17,902 bases of DNA from CAZBZG01 sp964496245 (GTDB lineage Bacteria; Planctomycetota; SZUA-567). Made by a program: the position numbers and the translations under genes. The stretch lies in contig CAZBZG010000071.1 of assembly GCA_964496245.1 (NCBI GenBank), positions 1 through 17,902 on the forward strand, read 5' to 3'. Positions within the stretch are counted from its first letter, which is position 1. Every line of letters begins with the position of its first letter. Below are positions 6,365-13,482 of this stretch, piece by piece. Under the pieces are notes generated by a model. The model was not told where the DNA came from, made no database searches, and worked only from the letters and a program-made list of their open reading frames with translations.

Positions 6365-7039
6365 TCACGAGTTCTTGGCGCGCCCCCGCGGGGCGAGCGC
6401 TGCGGTCAATTTCCGGTGTGCGTTGCGGACAGCCTGGACCACACCGCGCGAGGTGATGGTGGCCGCGGTGATGGCGTCAAGCCCCTGAGCGTCTCCGTCC
6501 TTCTCGAGGCCCAGCTGCTTCGGATCGCGACCTGCGAACTGCTTTTGGAAGTGCGTACGCGGATCGAAATCAGCCGGCGGTTCGGCGAACGGTCCGCCCT
6601 CCAGCCAGGTGGCGGGCGCCTTGCGGTCCTTGATCTTCTCGCCGAGGCCCGGCGTCTCCTCGCTCTTGACCACCGCCCATCCCGCGACCAGCCAGCCCTC
6701 GCCGTCTCGCGCGCGCACGAACCCGACGAGCAACTCGATCGGCACGCCGCTGTTGTAACCCCGGCCCGTGGCGGTGACCGCATAGGCCGAAGGCGCCGTG
6801 TCGTCTTCGGCCAGGAACACCTCATACAGTTTGACCGTTTCGCCGGTCTCCAGGGCGACGTTTCGGGACGGCGCGCGCGCAAAACCATCGCGGAAGATGG
6901 CGGCCAGCGCCTTCTGCTCCATGGCGAGCTTCTGCTCTTCGATGGCTTCGCGGCTCGTCTCATAGGTGAGCGCGAGCGCGCCTGCGGCAGCCGCAGCCAC
7001 GGCAGCCAGGGTCAGGGGCAGACGGATGAATGCGGACAT
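6365..7039 (-). CDS. rnfG: RnfG-like FMN-binding membrane protein (orphan)
   Basis: A 224-residue protein like the RnfG/NqrC subunit of the Rnf/Nqr ion-translocating electron transport complexes, which carries covalent FMN on the outer face of the membrane. An N-terminal helix (about 6-27) anchors it. Next come the FMN-binding-domain features GRGYNSGVPIELLVGF (92-107), SEETPGLG (126-133) and the flavinylation region DAITAATITS (188-197). The usual acceptor motif for the ApbE transferase is D-x-x-S/T-G-A-S/T; here the glycine is alanine (A192), while the acceptor threonine T194 remains. Length is typical. The ATG at 7039 has GGAGG eight bases upstream (7048-7052). No other rnf gene is in the window, so this is either an orphan paralogue or the Rnf genes are scattered. 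A TTGACA-N17-GAGAAT promoter lies at 7137-7165. Confidence 0.85.
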   Translation of the reverse strand: MSAFIRLPLTLAAVAAAAAGALALTYETSREAIEEQKLAMEQKALAAIFRDGFARAPSRNVALETGETVKLYEVFLAEDDTAPSAYAVTATGRGYNSGVPIELLVGFVRARDGEGWLVAGWAVVKSEETPGLGEKIKDRKAPATWLEGGPFAEPPADFDPRTHFQKQFAGRDPKQLGLEKDGDAQGLDAITAATITSRGVVQAVRNAHRKLTAALAPRGRAKNS

Positions 7040-7047
7040 GCCTTGCG

Positions 7048-7052
7048 CCTCC
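7048..7052 (-). promoter_or_regulatory. Ribosome binding site deciding the rnfG start
   Basis: GGAGG on the minus strand, eight bases before the ATG at 7039. It selects this start over the longer in-frame extension to 7165, which would run through the promoter. Confidence 0.75.
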
Positions 7053-7069
7053 ACGCCCGGTTTCCGGTC

Positions 7070-7097
7070 TTGCCAAAAGCACGGTTTCCTGTAGGCT
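7070..7097 (+). promoter_or_regulatory. Possible promoter of the beta-galactosidase gene
   Basis: TTGCCA (7070-7075), 16-base spacer, TAGGCT (7092-7097). Only a moderate match. It would give a leader of about 80 bases before the ATG at 7186. Confidence 0.35.
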
Positions 7098-7136
7098 CCG
7101 GAACCACAGAGCGCTCTGCAGAACCACGAGGCCTCG

Positions 7137-7165
7137 ATTCTCGGCACTTCCGCGCACACTGTCAA
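7137..7165 (-). promoter_or_regulatory. Promoter of rnfG
   Basis: On the minus strand: TTGACA (7165-7160), 17-base spacer, GAGAAT (7142-7137). The -35 is a perfect consensus and the -10 keeps A2, A5 and T6. It overlaps the region just before the beta-galactosidase ribosome binding site, so the two divergent units share this 146 bp gap. Confidence 0.6.
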
Positions 7166-7185
7166 GAGCGAAAGGAGACCCGTTC

Positions 7186-10100
7186 ATGGCCCGCCAGACT
7201 TGTTCCGACGCCCGCTGCGCAAAGCGGCCCGACTGGGAGACTCCCGAGTGCGTGGGCACGAACAAGCTCCCCGGCCACGTGCCGCTGTTCGCGTATCCCG
7301 ACGAGGCGCGCGCCCGCCGCCACGAACGCGACGGGAGCCCCAACGTGCAGTCGCTCAACGGCACCTGGCAGTTCCGCCTGGTGAAGCGGCCCGCAGCCGC
7401 GCCCCGCGATTTCGCTTCCGGGCGGGCGCCCAAGGGCCGCTGGGATGCGATCGAGGTGCCCGGCAACTGGATGATGCAAGGCTACGACAAGCCCATCTAC
7501 ACCAACGTCAAGATGCCCTTTCCGTGCGATCCGCCGCACGTACCGGAAGACAACCCCACCGGCCTCTACCGCCGCTCGTTTGCCATCCCAGCCTCCTGGA
7601 AGCGCAAGCGCATCGTGCTCCACTTCGGCGGGGCGGAGAGCGCGTTCTACGTGTACGTGAACGGCGAGCCGGTCGGCTTCAGCAAGGGCTCGCGCCTGCC
7701 GGCCGAGTTCGACATCACGCCGTTCGTCAAGCCCGGGAAGAACACGCTCGCAGCCATGGTCATCCGCTGGTCGGACGGGAGCTACCTCGAGGACCAGGAC
7801 CACTGGTGGATGGCGGGCATCTACCGGGACGTGTGCCTGATCGCCCTGCCCACGACCCACCTGAGCGATTTCTTCGCGCGCACCGAGCTCGCCGACGATT
7901 TCCAGTCGGCCACGCTCCGGGTGCGCGCGCGCATCGAAGACGCGGCCGGCGTGCCTCTGGAGGGGTACCACGTGCAGGCGCGGCTCTACGACCCGCGGGG
8001 CAAGGCCGTCTTCCGAACCCCCCTGGCCGCACCCGTCCAGGCCCGGCCCCAGCAGATCGTGCACGCCGATCTCGCAGGCCCGGTCCGCCGACCGCACCTC
8101 TGGTCGGCGGAAGACCCGGCGCTCTACACGCTCGTGGTTGCGCTCAAGGACCCCAAGGGCCGCACCGTGCAGGCCGAACACTGCCGCGTGGGTTTTCGTC
8201 GGATCGAGATCCACAACCGCGAACTTCTCGTCAACGGCCAGCCCGTGCTCTTCAAGGGCGTCAACCGCCACGACCATCACGACACGCGCGGCAAGGCGGT
8301 GACGCTCGAATCCATGCGCGCGGACGCCCTGCTTATGAAGCGCTTCAACATCAATGCCGTGCGCACGAGCCATTACCCCAACGACCCCGCCTGGTACGAC
8401 ATCTGCGACGAGCTGGGGCTGTACGTGGTGGACGAAGCCAACATCGAAAGCCACGACGCGTACAACCGCCTGACGCACGATCCCCGCTGGACGACCGCCT
8501 TCCTCGAGCGCGGCAAGCGCATGGTCGAGCGGGACAAGAACCACCCGTGCGTGGTCGAGTGGTCGCTCGGCAACGAATCCGGGTGCGGGCCCAACCACAC
8601 CGCGCTCGCCGGCTGGATCCGCGACGTTGACCCCACCCGCCCCATCCACTACGAAGGCGCCCTGCAAACCGACGACTGGTCGCCGCTCGCTACGGACGTG
8701 CTCTGCCCCATGTACCCGCAGATCGAGTCTGCCAGGAAGCGGGGCCGCCGCTACGGGCTCGTCAGCCTTACCCGCGACAAGCACAAGCGGCCGGGCATCA
8801 TGTGCGAGTACGCCCACTCCATGGGCAACTCCACAGGCAACCTCAAGGAGTATTGGGAGACGATCGAGCAGCACCACGGCCTGCAGGGCGGCTACATCTG
8901 GGACTGGGTCGATCAGGGGCTTCTCAAGACCGACCGCAAGGGGCGCACCTATTGGGCCTACGGCGGCGACTTCGGAGACGCGATCAACGACGCCAACTTC
9001 TGCATCAACGGCCTGATCTGGCCCGACCGCACGCCGCACCCGGCCATGCACGAGTACAAAAAGGTCATCCAGCCGGTGGCCGTGCGCGCGCGCAACCTGG
9101 CCCGCGGCCGCATCGAAATCGTCAACAAGAACTTCTTCGTCGATCTCGGCGACCTGGCCGGTTCCTGGACCCTCAGCGTGGACGGAACGATCGTGCAACG
9201 CGGCAAGCTGAAACGCCTGCGCACCCCGCCCCAGGAGAGCGAACGCCTCACCCTGCCGGTCCGCAAGCCCAAGCTCCAGCCGGGCCAGACCTGTCTGCTC
9301 ACGGTCCGGTTCGCGCTGCGGGCCAAGACCGCGTGGGCGCCCAAGGGGCACGAGGTGGCCTGGGAGCAGCTCGCCATGCCCTACAAGGTCCGCAAGCCCG
9401 CCAAGATCAAGCCCAGCGCCCTGCCCGCCGTGGAGCTCGTCCAGACCAAGACCCTGGCCCGCGTGTCCGGGCCGGACTTCGATGTCGAGTTCGACAAGCG
9501 CGCCGGCGCCATTCGCGCACTCGTCTTTCGGGGAACCGAGCTCCTTGCGCGCGGGCCCGTGCTGAACGTATGGCGCGCACCCACGGACAACGACGGGATC
9601 AAGGCTTTTGCCAAGGAGCGGCGGCACCAGGTTTTGGCCCACTGGCTCGAGGCCGGGCTCGACCGCCTTCGCTTGAAGACCCTGCGGGTGCGCATCCGCG
9701 AACAGTCCGCGGGCGCGGTCCGGATCGAGACGGAGACCGCTGGATTGGGCGCGGGCAATCGTCCGGCCTTTCGACAGACGCACACCTACACCATCTACGG
9801 CACGGGCGACGTGGTCGTCGCCAACCGCATCCGCGCGGACAAACGCCTGCCCGACCTGCCCCGCGTGGGCCTGACGCTCACCCTCCTGCCGGGGTTCGAG
9901 CGCTTCACATGGTTCGGTCGCGGTCCGCACGAGAACTACATCGACCGCAACACCGGCGCAGCCATCGGCCGATACGCGGCCGGCGTGGACGAGCTGTACG
10001 TTCCCTACATCCTGCCGCAGGAGAACGGGAACCGTACGGACGTGCGTTGGGCGGCGCTCACGAACGCCCAGGGCAAGGGGCTGCTGGCTGTGGCGCAGCC

Positions 10101-10353
10101 CGTGATGGAGGCGAGCGCCGCGCACTTCACGGCCGCGGACTTGTTCGGCGCCTATCACACGAACGAGCTCGAACCGCGGGAGGAGGTGATCCTGAACCTC
10201 GACCACTGCCAGCGGGGCCTGGGCGGGGCGAGCTGCGGGCCGGACACCCTAGCGCAGTACAAGATCCAGCCGGGCACGTTCGACTTTGTTGTGCGCCTGC
10301 GCCCCTTCGGCTGCGGGGCCGACCTGGGGGAACTCGCGCGCATGCGGTTCTAA
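7186..10353 (+). CDS. lacZ: Beta-galactosidase, GH2 family, LacZ type
   Basis: A 1055-residue GH2 enzyme with the full LacZ domain order: N-terminal sugar-binding jelly roll (about 55-220), Ig-like domain (222-335), TIM barrel (337-630), a second Ig-like region, and the C-terminal beta-galactosidase small-chain domain (about 760-1052). The catalytic acid/base is E464 in WSLGNESG and the nucleophile is E541 in MCEYAHSMGN. FKGVNRHDHH (356-365) and the small-domain motifs WRAPTDND and WFGRGPHENY are also intact. It hydrolyses terminal beta-D-galactosides. There is no signal peptide, so it should act in the cytoplasm on imported oligosaccharides. AAAGGAG at 7171-7177, eight bases before the ATG, fixes the start; an in-frame extension back to 7030 runs through the divergent promoter. 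No adjacent transporter or regulator is seen. Native substrate unknown. Confidence 0.97.
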   Translation: MARQTCSDARCAKRPDWETPECVGTNKLPGHVPLFAYPDEARARRHERDGSPNVQSLNGTWQFRLVKRPAAAPRDFASGRAPKGRWDAIEVPGNWMMQGYDKPIYTNVKMPFPCDPPHVPEDNPTGLYRRSFAIPASWKRKRIVLHFGGAESAFYVYVNGEPVGFSKGSRLPAEFDITPFVKPGKNTLAAMVIRWSDGSYLEDQDHWWMAGIYRDVCLIALPTTHLSDFFARTELADDFQSATLRVRARIEDAAGVPLEGYHVQARLYDPRGKAVFRTPLAAPVQARPQQIVHADLAGPVRRPHLWSAEDPALYTLVVALKDPKGRTVQAEHCRVGFRRIEIHNRELLVNGQPVLFKGVNRHDHHDTRGKAVTLESMRADALLMKRFNINAVRTSHYPNDPAWYDICDELGLYVVDEANIESHDAYNRLTHDPRWTTAFLERGKRMVERDKNHPCVVEWSLGNESGCGPNHTALAGWIRDVDPTRPIHYEGALQTDDWSPLATDVLCPMYPQIESARKRGRRYGLVSLTRDKHKRPGIMCEYAHSMGNSTGNLKEYWETIEQHHGLQGGYIWDWVDQGLLKTDRKGRTYWAYGGDFGDAINDANFCINGLIWPDRTPHPAMHEYKKVIQPVAVRARNLARGRIEIVNKNFFVDLGDLAGSWTLSVDGTIVQRGKLKRLRTPPQESERLTLPVRKPKLQPGQTCLLTVRFALRAKTAWAPKGHEVAWEQLAMPYKVRKPAKIKPSALPAVELVQTKTLARVSGPDFDVEFDKRAGAIRALVFRGTELLARGPVLNVWRAPTDNDGIKAFAKERRHQVLAHWLEAGLDRLRLKTLRVRIREQSAGAVRIETETAGLGAGNRPAFRQTHTYTIYGTGDVVVANRIRADKRLPDLPRVGLTLTLLPGFERFTWFGRGPHENYIDRNTGAAIGRYAAGVDELYVPYILPQENGNRTDVRWAALTNAQGKGLLAVAQPVMEASAAHFTAADLFGAYHTNELEPREEVILNLDHCQRGLGGASCGPDTLAQYKIQPGTFDFVVRLRPFGCGADLGELARMRF

Positions 10354-10378
10354 GCTTTCCGCGCGTACAGAGTAGAGG

Positions 10379-10440
10379 GCCCGGTCGTGCGACGGGCTCA
10401 CGGCCCTGAGCGATGTCGAAGGGCTCCTGCCGGACCGGGC
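10379..10440. repeat. Hairpin enclosing a CCCTGAGCG...GTCGAAGGG dispersed-type repeat
   Basis: Outer arms GCCCGGTC (10379-10386) and GACCGGGC (10433-10440) pair perfectly over 8 bp. Inside lies CCCTGAGCGATGTCGAAGGG (10404-10423), whose ends GCCCT/AGGGC pair again. Strings of this form (CCTGAGCGNNGTCGAAGG) are common short interspersed sequences in many bacterial genomes, as far as I recall. The location, between the convergent lacZ and sulfatase stops, also suits a bidirectional terminator, although no T run follows. Confidence 0.5.
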
Positions 10441-10457
10441 GCTTCCGGTGACACAAC

Positions 10458-10477
10458 GGACGCGCGGGAGCGCGTCC
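10458..10477. terminator. Perfect 8-bp hairpin with GGGA tetraloop between convergent genes
   Basis: GGACGCGC (10458-10465), GGGA (10466-10469), GCGCGTCC (10470-10477): a very stable stem closed by a GNRA-type loop on the plus strand. It lies 25 bases beyond the sulfatase stop codon (minus strand) and about 100 beyond the lacZ stop. There is no clear T tract, so intrinsic termination is only possible; transcript-end protection or a repeat element are alternatives. Confidence 0.4.
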
Positions 10478-10502
10478 CTCCGACTCAGGCCGCGCGCGCG
10501 GT

Positions 10503-11966
10503 CTAGGAAACCTCGGGCCGGACGAGCCCGCGCGCCGAATCCACGCACAGGTCGTCCGTGGCCGGCCGCACGACCCGCGCCCACTCGCGCAGGATGGCTA
10601 CATGCGCGGCGCGGTCGGCGAGTTCCCGGTCGAGGTCTTCGGCGCGCCAGTCGCGCTCGGCCAGCGCGCGTAGCTCTTGGGCCACGTCCGGGTGCTTCAG
10701 GGCTACGTTCGAGAGCTCGTGCGGGTCGCTCGCCAGATCGAACAACAGATCCTCGACCGCGTCGTCCGCGTACGCGATCAGCTTCCACATGCCCCGGCGC
10801 ACCATGCGGCTCGGGAGCGGCCGCCCCCCCTCCAGCCGGTCGAACCAATCGCTGATCACATGGCGGTTCGGCTCGGGCGCGCGGCCGGCGAGTTCCGGGA
10901 CCAGGCTGCGGCCGGCCTGTCCGGGCAGCACGGCCGCGCCCGCGAGTTCGCAGAGGGTGGGGCAGAGGTCGGTGATGCCCACCGGCATCGCCACCCGCCC
11001 GCCGGCTGCGATGCCCGCACCCTCCACGATCAGGGGGATGCGCACCGATCCCTCGAAGAGCGTCTGCTTGCCGTAGATCTGCCGCTCGCCGATCGTGTCC
11101 CCGTGATCGGAGACATAGGCGAACACACCCTTGCGGCCGGACCGGGCGAGCCACGCCTCCCAGGCCTCGCGCACCTGGCCGATCTGGCGGTCCATGTGCT
11201 CGACCATGGCATAGTAGGCCGCCCGCGCGCCGCGGGCCACTTCCTCGTCCACGGGCCAGGCCCGCTTGCTGATCGTGGGATTGTCGTAGTTCACCTCCGC
11301 GTGAAAGGTCCTGGGCAGGTCCACGCGTTCTTTGTAGTCGAGATACAGCTCCCGGGGCGCGACGTAAGGGAAGTGCGGCGCATAGGTGCCCACCACCACG
11401 CACTGGGGTTGGTCGTGCGGCTGGGCGAGGTGATCGAGCGCCGCCTGGATCACGAGCGCGTCGTATTGGAGGACCGGCGAGACCCCGCCTCCCCCCACGA
11501 AGTTGAGACACCCGCCCATGCCGCGCGTGGGCCCGTAGTCGCCGAGACGTTCGCGGAATTCATCTGCCTCCCGGCTGCCGCCCCAGAACGGGTCGCAGCA
11601 ATCGCCCACGAGACGCCTGGTGAATCCGCACCGCTGGTCCGGACCGATGAAGTGCATGCGCCCCACGAGCACGGTCTCGTAGCCGGCGGCGGCGAGCGCA
11701 TGGGCCCACGTGGCCTGGTCGCCCCGGATGGCGCCGTCGTTGCGGTAGACGCGCGTGGCCCGCGTGCTGTGGCCGCTCATGAACGCCACGCGCGCGGGCA
11801 CGCAGAGCGGGCAGGCCGTGTAGGCGGCGTCGAACGCGGTGCCGCGTTCGGCCAGCGCGTCCAGGGTGGGCGTACGCACCACGCGGTCGCCTGCGTAGCC
11901 GTTCACGAGCGCGTTGTGCTGGTCGCTGAAGAAGATGAGGATGTCGGGCCGGTCAAGGTCAGGCAT
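10503..11966 (-). CDS. Sulfatase (arylsulfatase/choline-sulfatase-like), Cys-type
   Basis: A 487-residue alkaline-phosphatase-superfamily sulfatase that hydrolyses sulfate esters. The N-terminal metal site is FFSDQHN (12-18; D15 and Q16), as in choline-sulfatase-like and several polysaccharide sulfatases. The signature C-x-P-x-R is C55-V-P-A-R59 followed by VAFMSG, so C55 should be converted to formylglycine. YAPHFPY (195-201), SDHGD (286-290; D287, H288) and YGK (298-300) supply further metal and sulfate contacts. The C-terminal DLASDPHEL region is typical. There is no signal peptide, which suggests a cytoplasmic location. The start at 11966 has AGGAG six bases upstream; longer extensions overlap the neighbouring intergenic and gene sequence. 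It lies 82 bp downstream of the SUMF1-domain gene on the same strand. The substrate cannot be read from the sequence; glycan sulfate is the likely class given the nearby beta-galactosidase. Confidence 0.93.
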   Translation of the reverse strand: MPDLDRPDILIFFSDQHNALVNGYAGDRVVRTPTLDALAERGTAFDAAYTACPLCVPARVAFMSGHSTRATRVYRNDGAIRGDQATWAHALAAAGYETVLVGRMHFIGPDQRCGFTRRLVGDCCDPFWGGSREADEFRERLGDYGPTRGMGGCLNFVGGGGVSPVLQYDALVIQAALDHLAQPHDQPQCVVVGTYAPHFPYVAPRELYLDYKERVDLPRTFHAEVNYDNPTISKRAWPVDEEVARGARAAYYAMVEHMDRQIGQVREAWEAWLARSGRKGVFAYVSDHGDTIGERQIYGKQTLFEGSVRIPLIVEGAGIAAGGRVAMPVGITDLCPTLCELAGAAVLPGQAGRSLVPELAGRAPEPNRHVISDWFDRLEGGRPLPSRMVRRGMWKLIAYADDAVEDLLFDLASDPHELSNVALKHPDVAQELRALAERDWRAEDLDRELADRAAHVAILREWARVVRPATDDLCVDSARGLVRPEVS

Positions 11967-12048
11967 GTGGGGCTCCTGTCGATGTCGATACGGCTGAGGG
12001 GAGATGGACACTGCCGTCCCGGATGCGCGAAGACTTGTTCCAGGCGGC

Positions 12049-12978
12049 TCAGCGATCGAACTCCAAACAGAGGCGAAAACCGATGAAGGCGTGGTGTTTG
12101 TGCTCAAGGGCTCCGCGACGATTTGCAGACTGGCAACTTTCGGGACGCCACCCATAGGCCCCACCACGGATCACGCGACTGGGGAGATCCCCGCGTTGCG
12201 TCGCCACCGGATCCACCTCTGGACTTCCCTGGTAGAACTCCTCGCGATACCAATCCCGGCACCATTCCCAGATGTTGCCGTGCATATCGTGCAGGCCCCA
12301 GGCGTTCGGAGAGAACTTACCAACGGGGGTCGTCTCCTGTCCGAAGGTCCCCTTGTGGTTCGTTGCGTCCGCCGTCTTCCCATCGCAATTCGCCTGGCTC
12401 ACCTTCAGTTTGCGGCCGAAATGAAACGGCGTATCCGTGCCCGCCCGGCACGCATACTCCCACTGCGCCTCCGTAGGCAAGCGAAACGTCATCCCCTCGG
12501 GCGCGTGACGCCGCAACCTGGGCAGCGCGTTCTCATCGATCGCTTTCCAGCTCACGCTTTCCACAGGCCGACGCCTGTCCCCCCTGTGTTCGCTCGGGTT
12601 GTCGCCGGTGAGCGCCTCCCACTGCGCCTGCGTGCACTCCGTCTTGGCCATGTAGAAAGGCTCTGAAATGCGGACAGCATGCTGCTGCTCGGCCTTCTGT
12701 CGCTCGGCCTCGCCTTCGGGGCTCCCCATCAGGATGGCGCGCACCGTGGCCGGATCGAGGGTCTTGCCGCCAAGTTCCCGCGCGAGCTCCTCGGCCCGCT
12801 TGCGCCGCTCGCCGTGCGTTTCGCCCCGGACCTGGGTGTAGGCGTAGAGGAGCGTGTAATCGAACCGCTCCAGGTCCACGTCCGCCTCGTGGACCACGGC
12901 CATGCCGCCCTCACCCAGCGGCTCGCGCAGCGTGTAGACCTTGTCGACGACGCGTTCGTCTTCCACGCGCAACCCCAA
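12049..12978 (-). CDS. Kinase glycine-loop fragment fused to an FGE-sulfatase (SUMF1) domain
   Basis: About 309 residues in two parts. Residues 14-30 (YTLREPLGEGGMAVVHE) are the nucleotide-binding glycine loop of a Pkn-type Ser/Thr kinase. Residues about 33-82, rich in charged helix, sit where the VAIK strand should be; no catalytic lysine, HRD or DFG follows. At residue 84 the SUMF1 domain begins directly (MGSPEGEAERQ), with QH, ECTQAQWE (114-121), RLPTEAQWEYACRAG (166-180), NAWGLHDMHGNIWEWC (225-240), RVIRGGAYG (268-276) and GFRL (300-303). Only one cysteine (C282) lies in the region where true formylglycine-generating enzymes have the copper-binding pair, so catalysis is doubtful; many SUMF1 proteins are non-enzymatic. 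The only in-frame start found is TTG at 12978 with GGGG upstream. A TTGACA-N17-TACACA promoter precedes it. It is probably transcribed with the sulfatase 82 bp downstream. Confidence 0.85.
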   Translation of the reverse strand: MGLRVEDERVVDKVYTLREPLGEGGMAVVHEADVDLERFDYTLLYAYTQVRGETHGERRKRAEELARELGGKTLDPATVRAILMGSPEGEAERQKAEQQHAVRISEPFYMAKTECTQAQWEALTGDNPSEHRGDRRRPVESVSWKAIDENALPRLRRHAPEGMTFRLPTEAQWEYACRAGTDTPFHFGRKLKVSQANCDGKTADATNHKGTFGQETTPVGKFSPNAWGLHDMHGNIWEWCRDWYREEFYQGSPEVDPVATQRGDLPSRVIRGGAYGWRPESCQSANRRGALEHKHHAFIGFRLCLEFDR

Positions 12979-13050
12979 ACGGTCCGCCCCATGCAGAAGC
13001 CGGGCCAGACAACAACCCTGCGGTGCCCGGCCTGCGCCCAGCTTCGAACC

Positions 13051-13079
13051 TGTGTACAGCAGGGGAGCGGCCTTGTCAA
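13051..13079 (-). promoter_or_regulatory. Promoter of the kinase-loop/SUMF1-sulfatase unit
   Basis: On the minus strand: TTGACA (13079-13074), 17-base spacer, TACACA (13056-13051). Perfect -35, weak -10. The predicted start near 13044 leaves about 65 bases of leader before the TTG at 12978, and supports a start downstream of this point. Confidence 0.5.
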
Positions 13080-13482
13080 GGAAACGGCACGATGGCCGGG
13101 CAGGCGGCGGCCTGCGAGGCGGCTCACCCGCCGATGCCGAGCCGGGCCATCTTGGCGAGCCTTCGTCGTGCGCTTGATCCGAAGCCGGCGGACGACCGCA
13201 ACGATCCGCTCGGTCAACGGCTCAGGTGGCGAACGCGGTCCAGAAATGCGTTGACCAGCGTCGGGCCTTGCTGTAAGCCTGGATACGACTGGAACGCGCG
13301 CCCCCCTGTCGCGGAAGCGGCCTCATGCGCCTCCTTGATGCACGCGCGCGCGTGGACAGCGAATGGGGTGCGGCCACGCGCCGGTTCTGTTCAAGCGCCT
13401 TTGTGAAGGACCCGAAGCGGATCCTGTACACGCATTGACGCGTCGGCACGAAGCGCGCCTTCGCACAGACCAGGAGAATTTC
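13080..13482. other. Intergenic region without a confident gene
   Basis: No complete gene is visible. On the minus strand a 58-codon frame (13390-13214) reads like protein (for example RACIKEAHEAA and AFQSYPGLQQGP near its centre) and ends in TGA at 13214, but it has no start codon and is bounded upstream by a TGA. Its third-position G+C looks lower than in the real genes here. It may be the fossil 3' end of a lost gene. TTGACG at 13435-13440 precedes the isomerase, but no -10 follows at the proper distance. Confidence 0.4.

Noticed and set aside
7162..10206. 1014-codon open frame antisense to the beta-galactosidase
   Set aside because: The sense frame has complete GH2 catalytic motifs. The antisense frame has no domain-like motifs and is a by-product of G+C-rich codon use.
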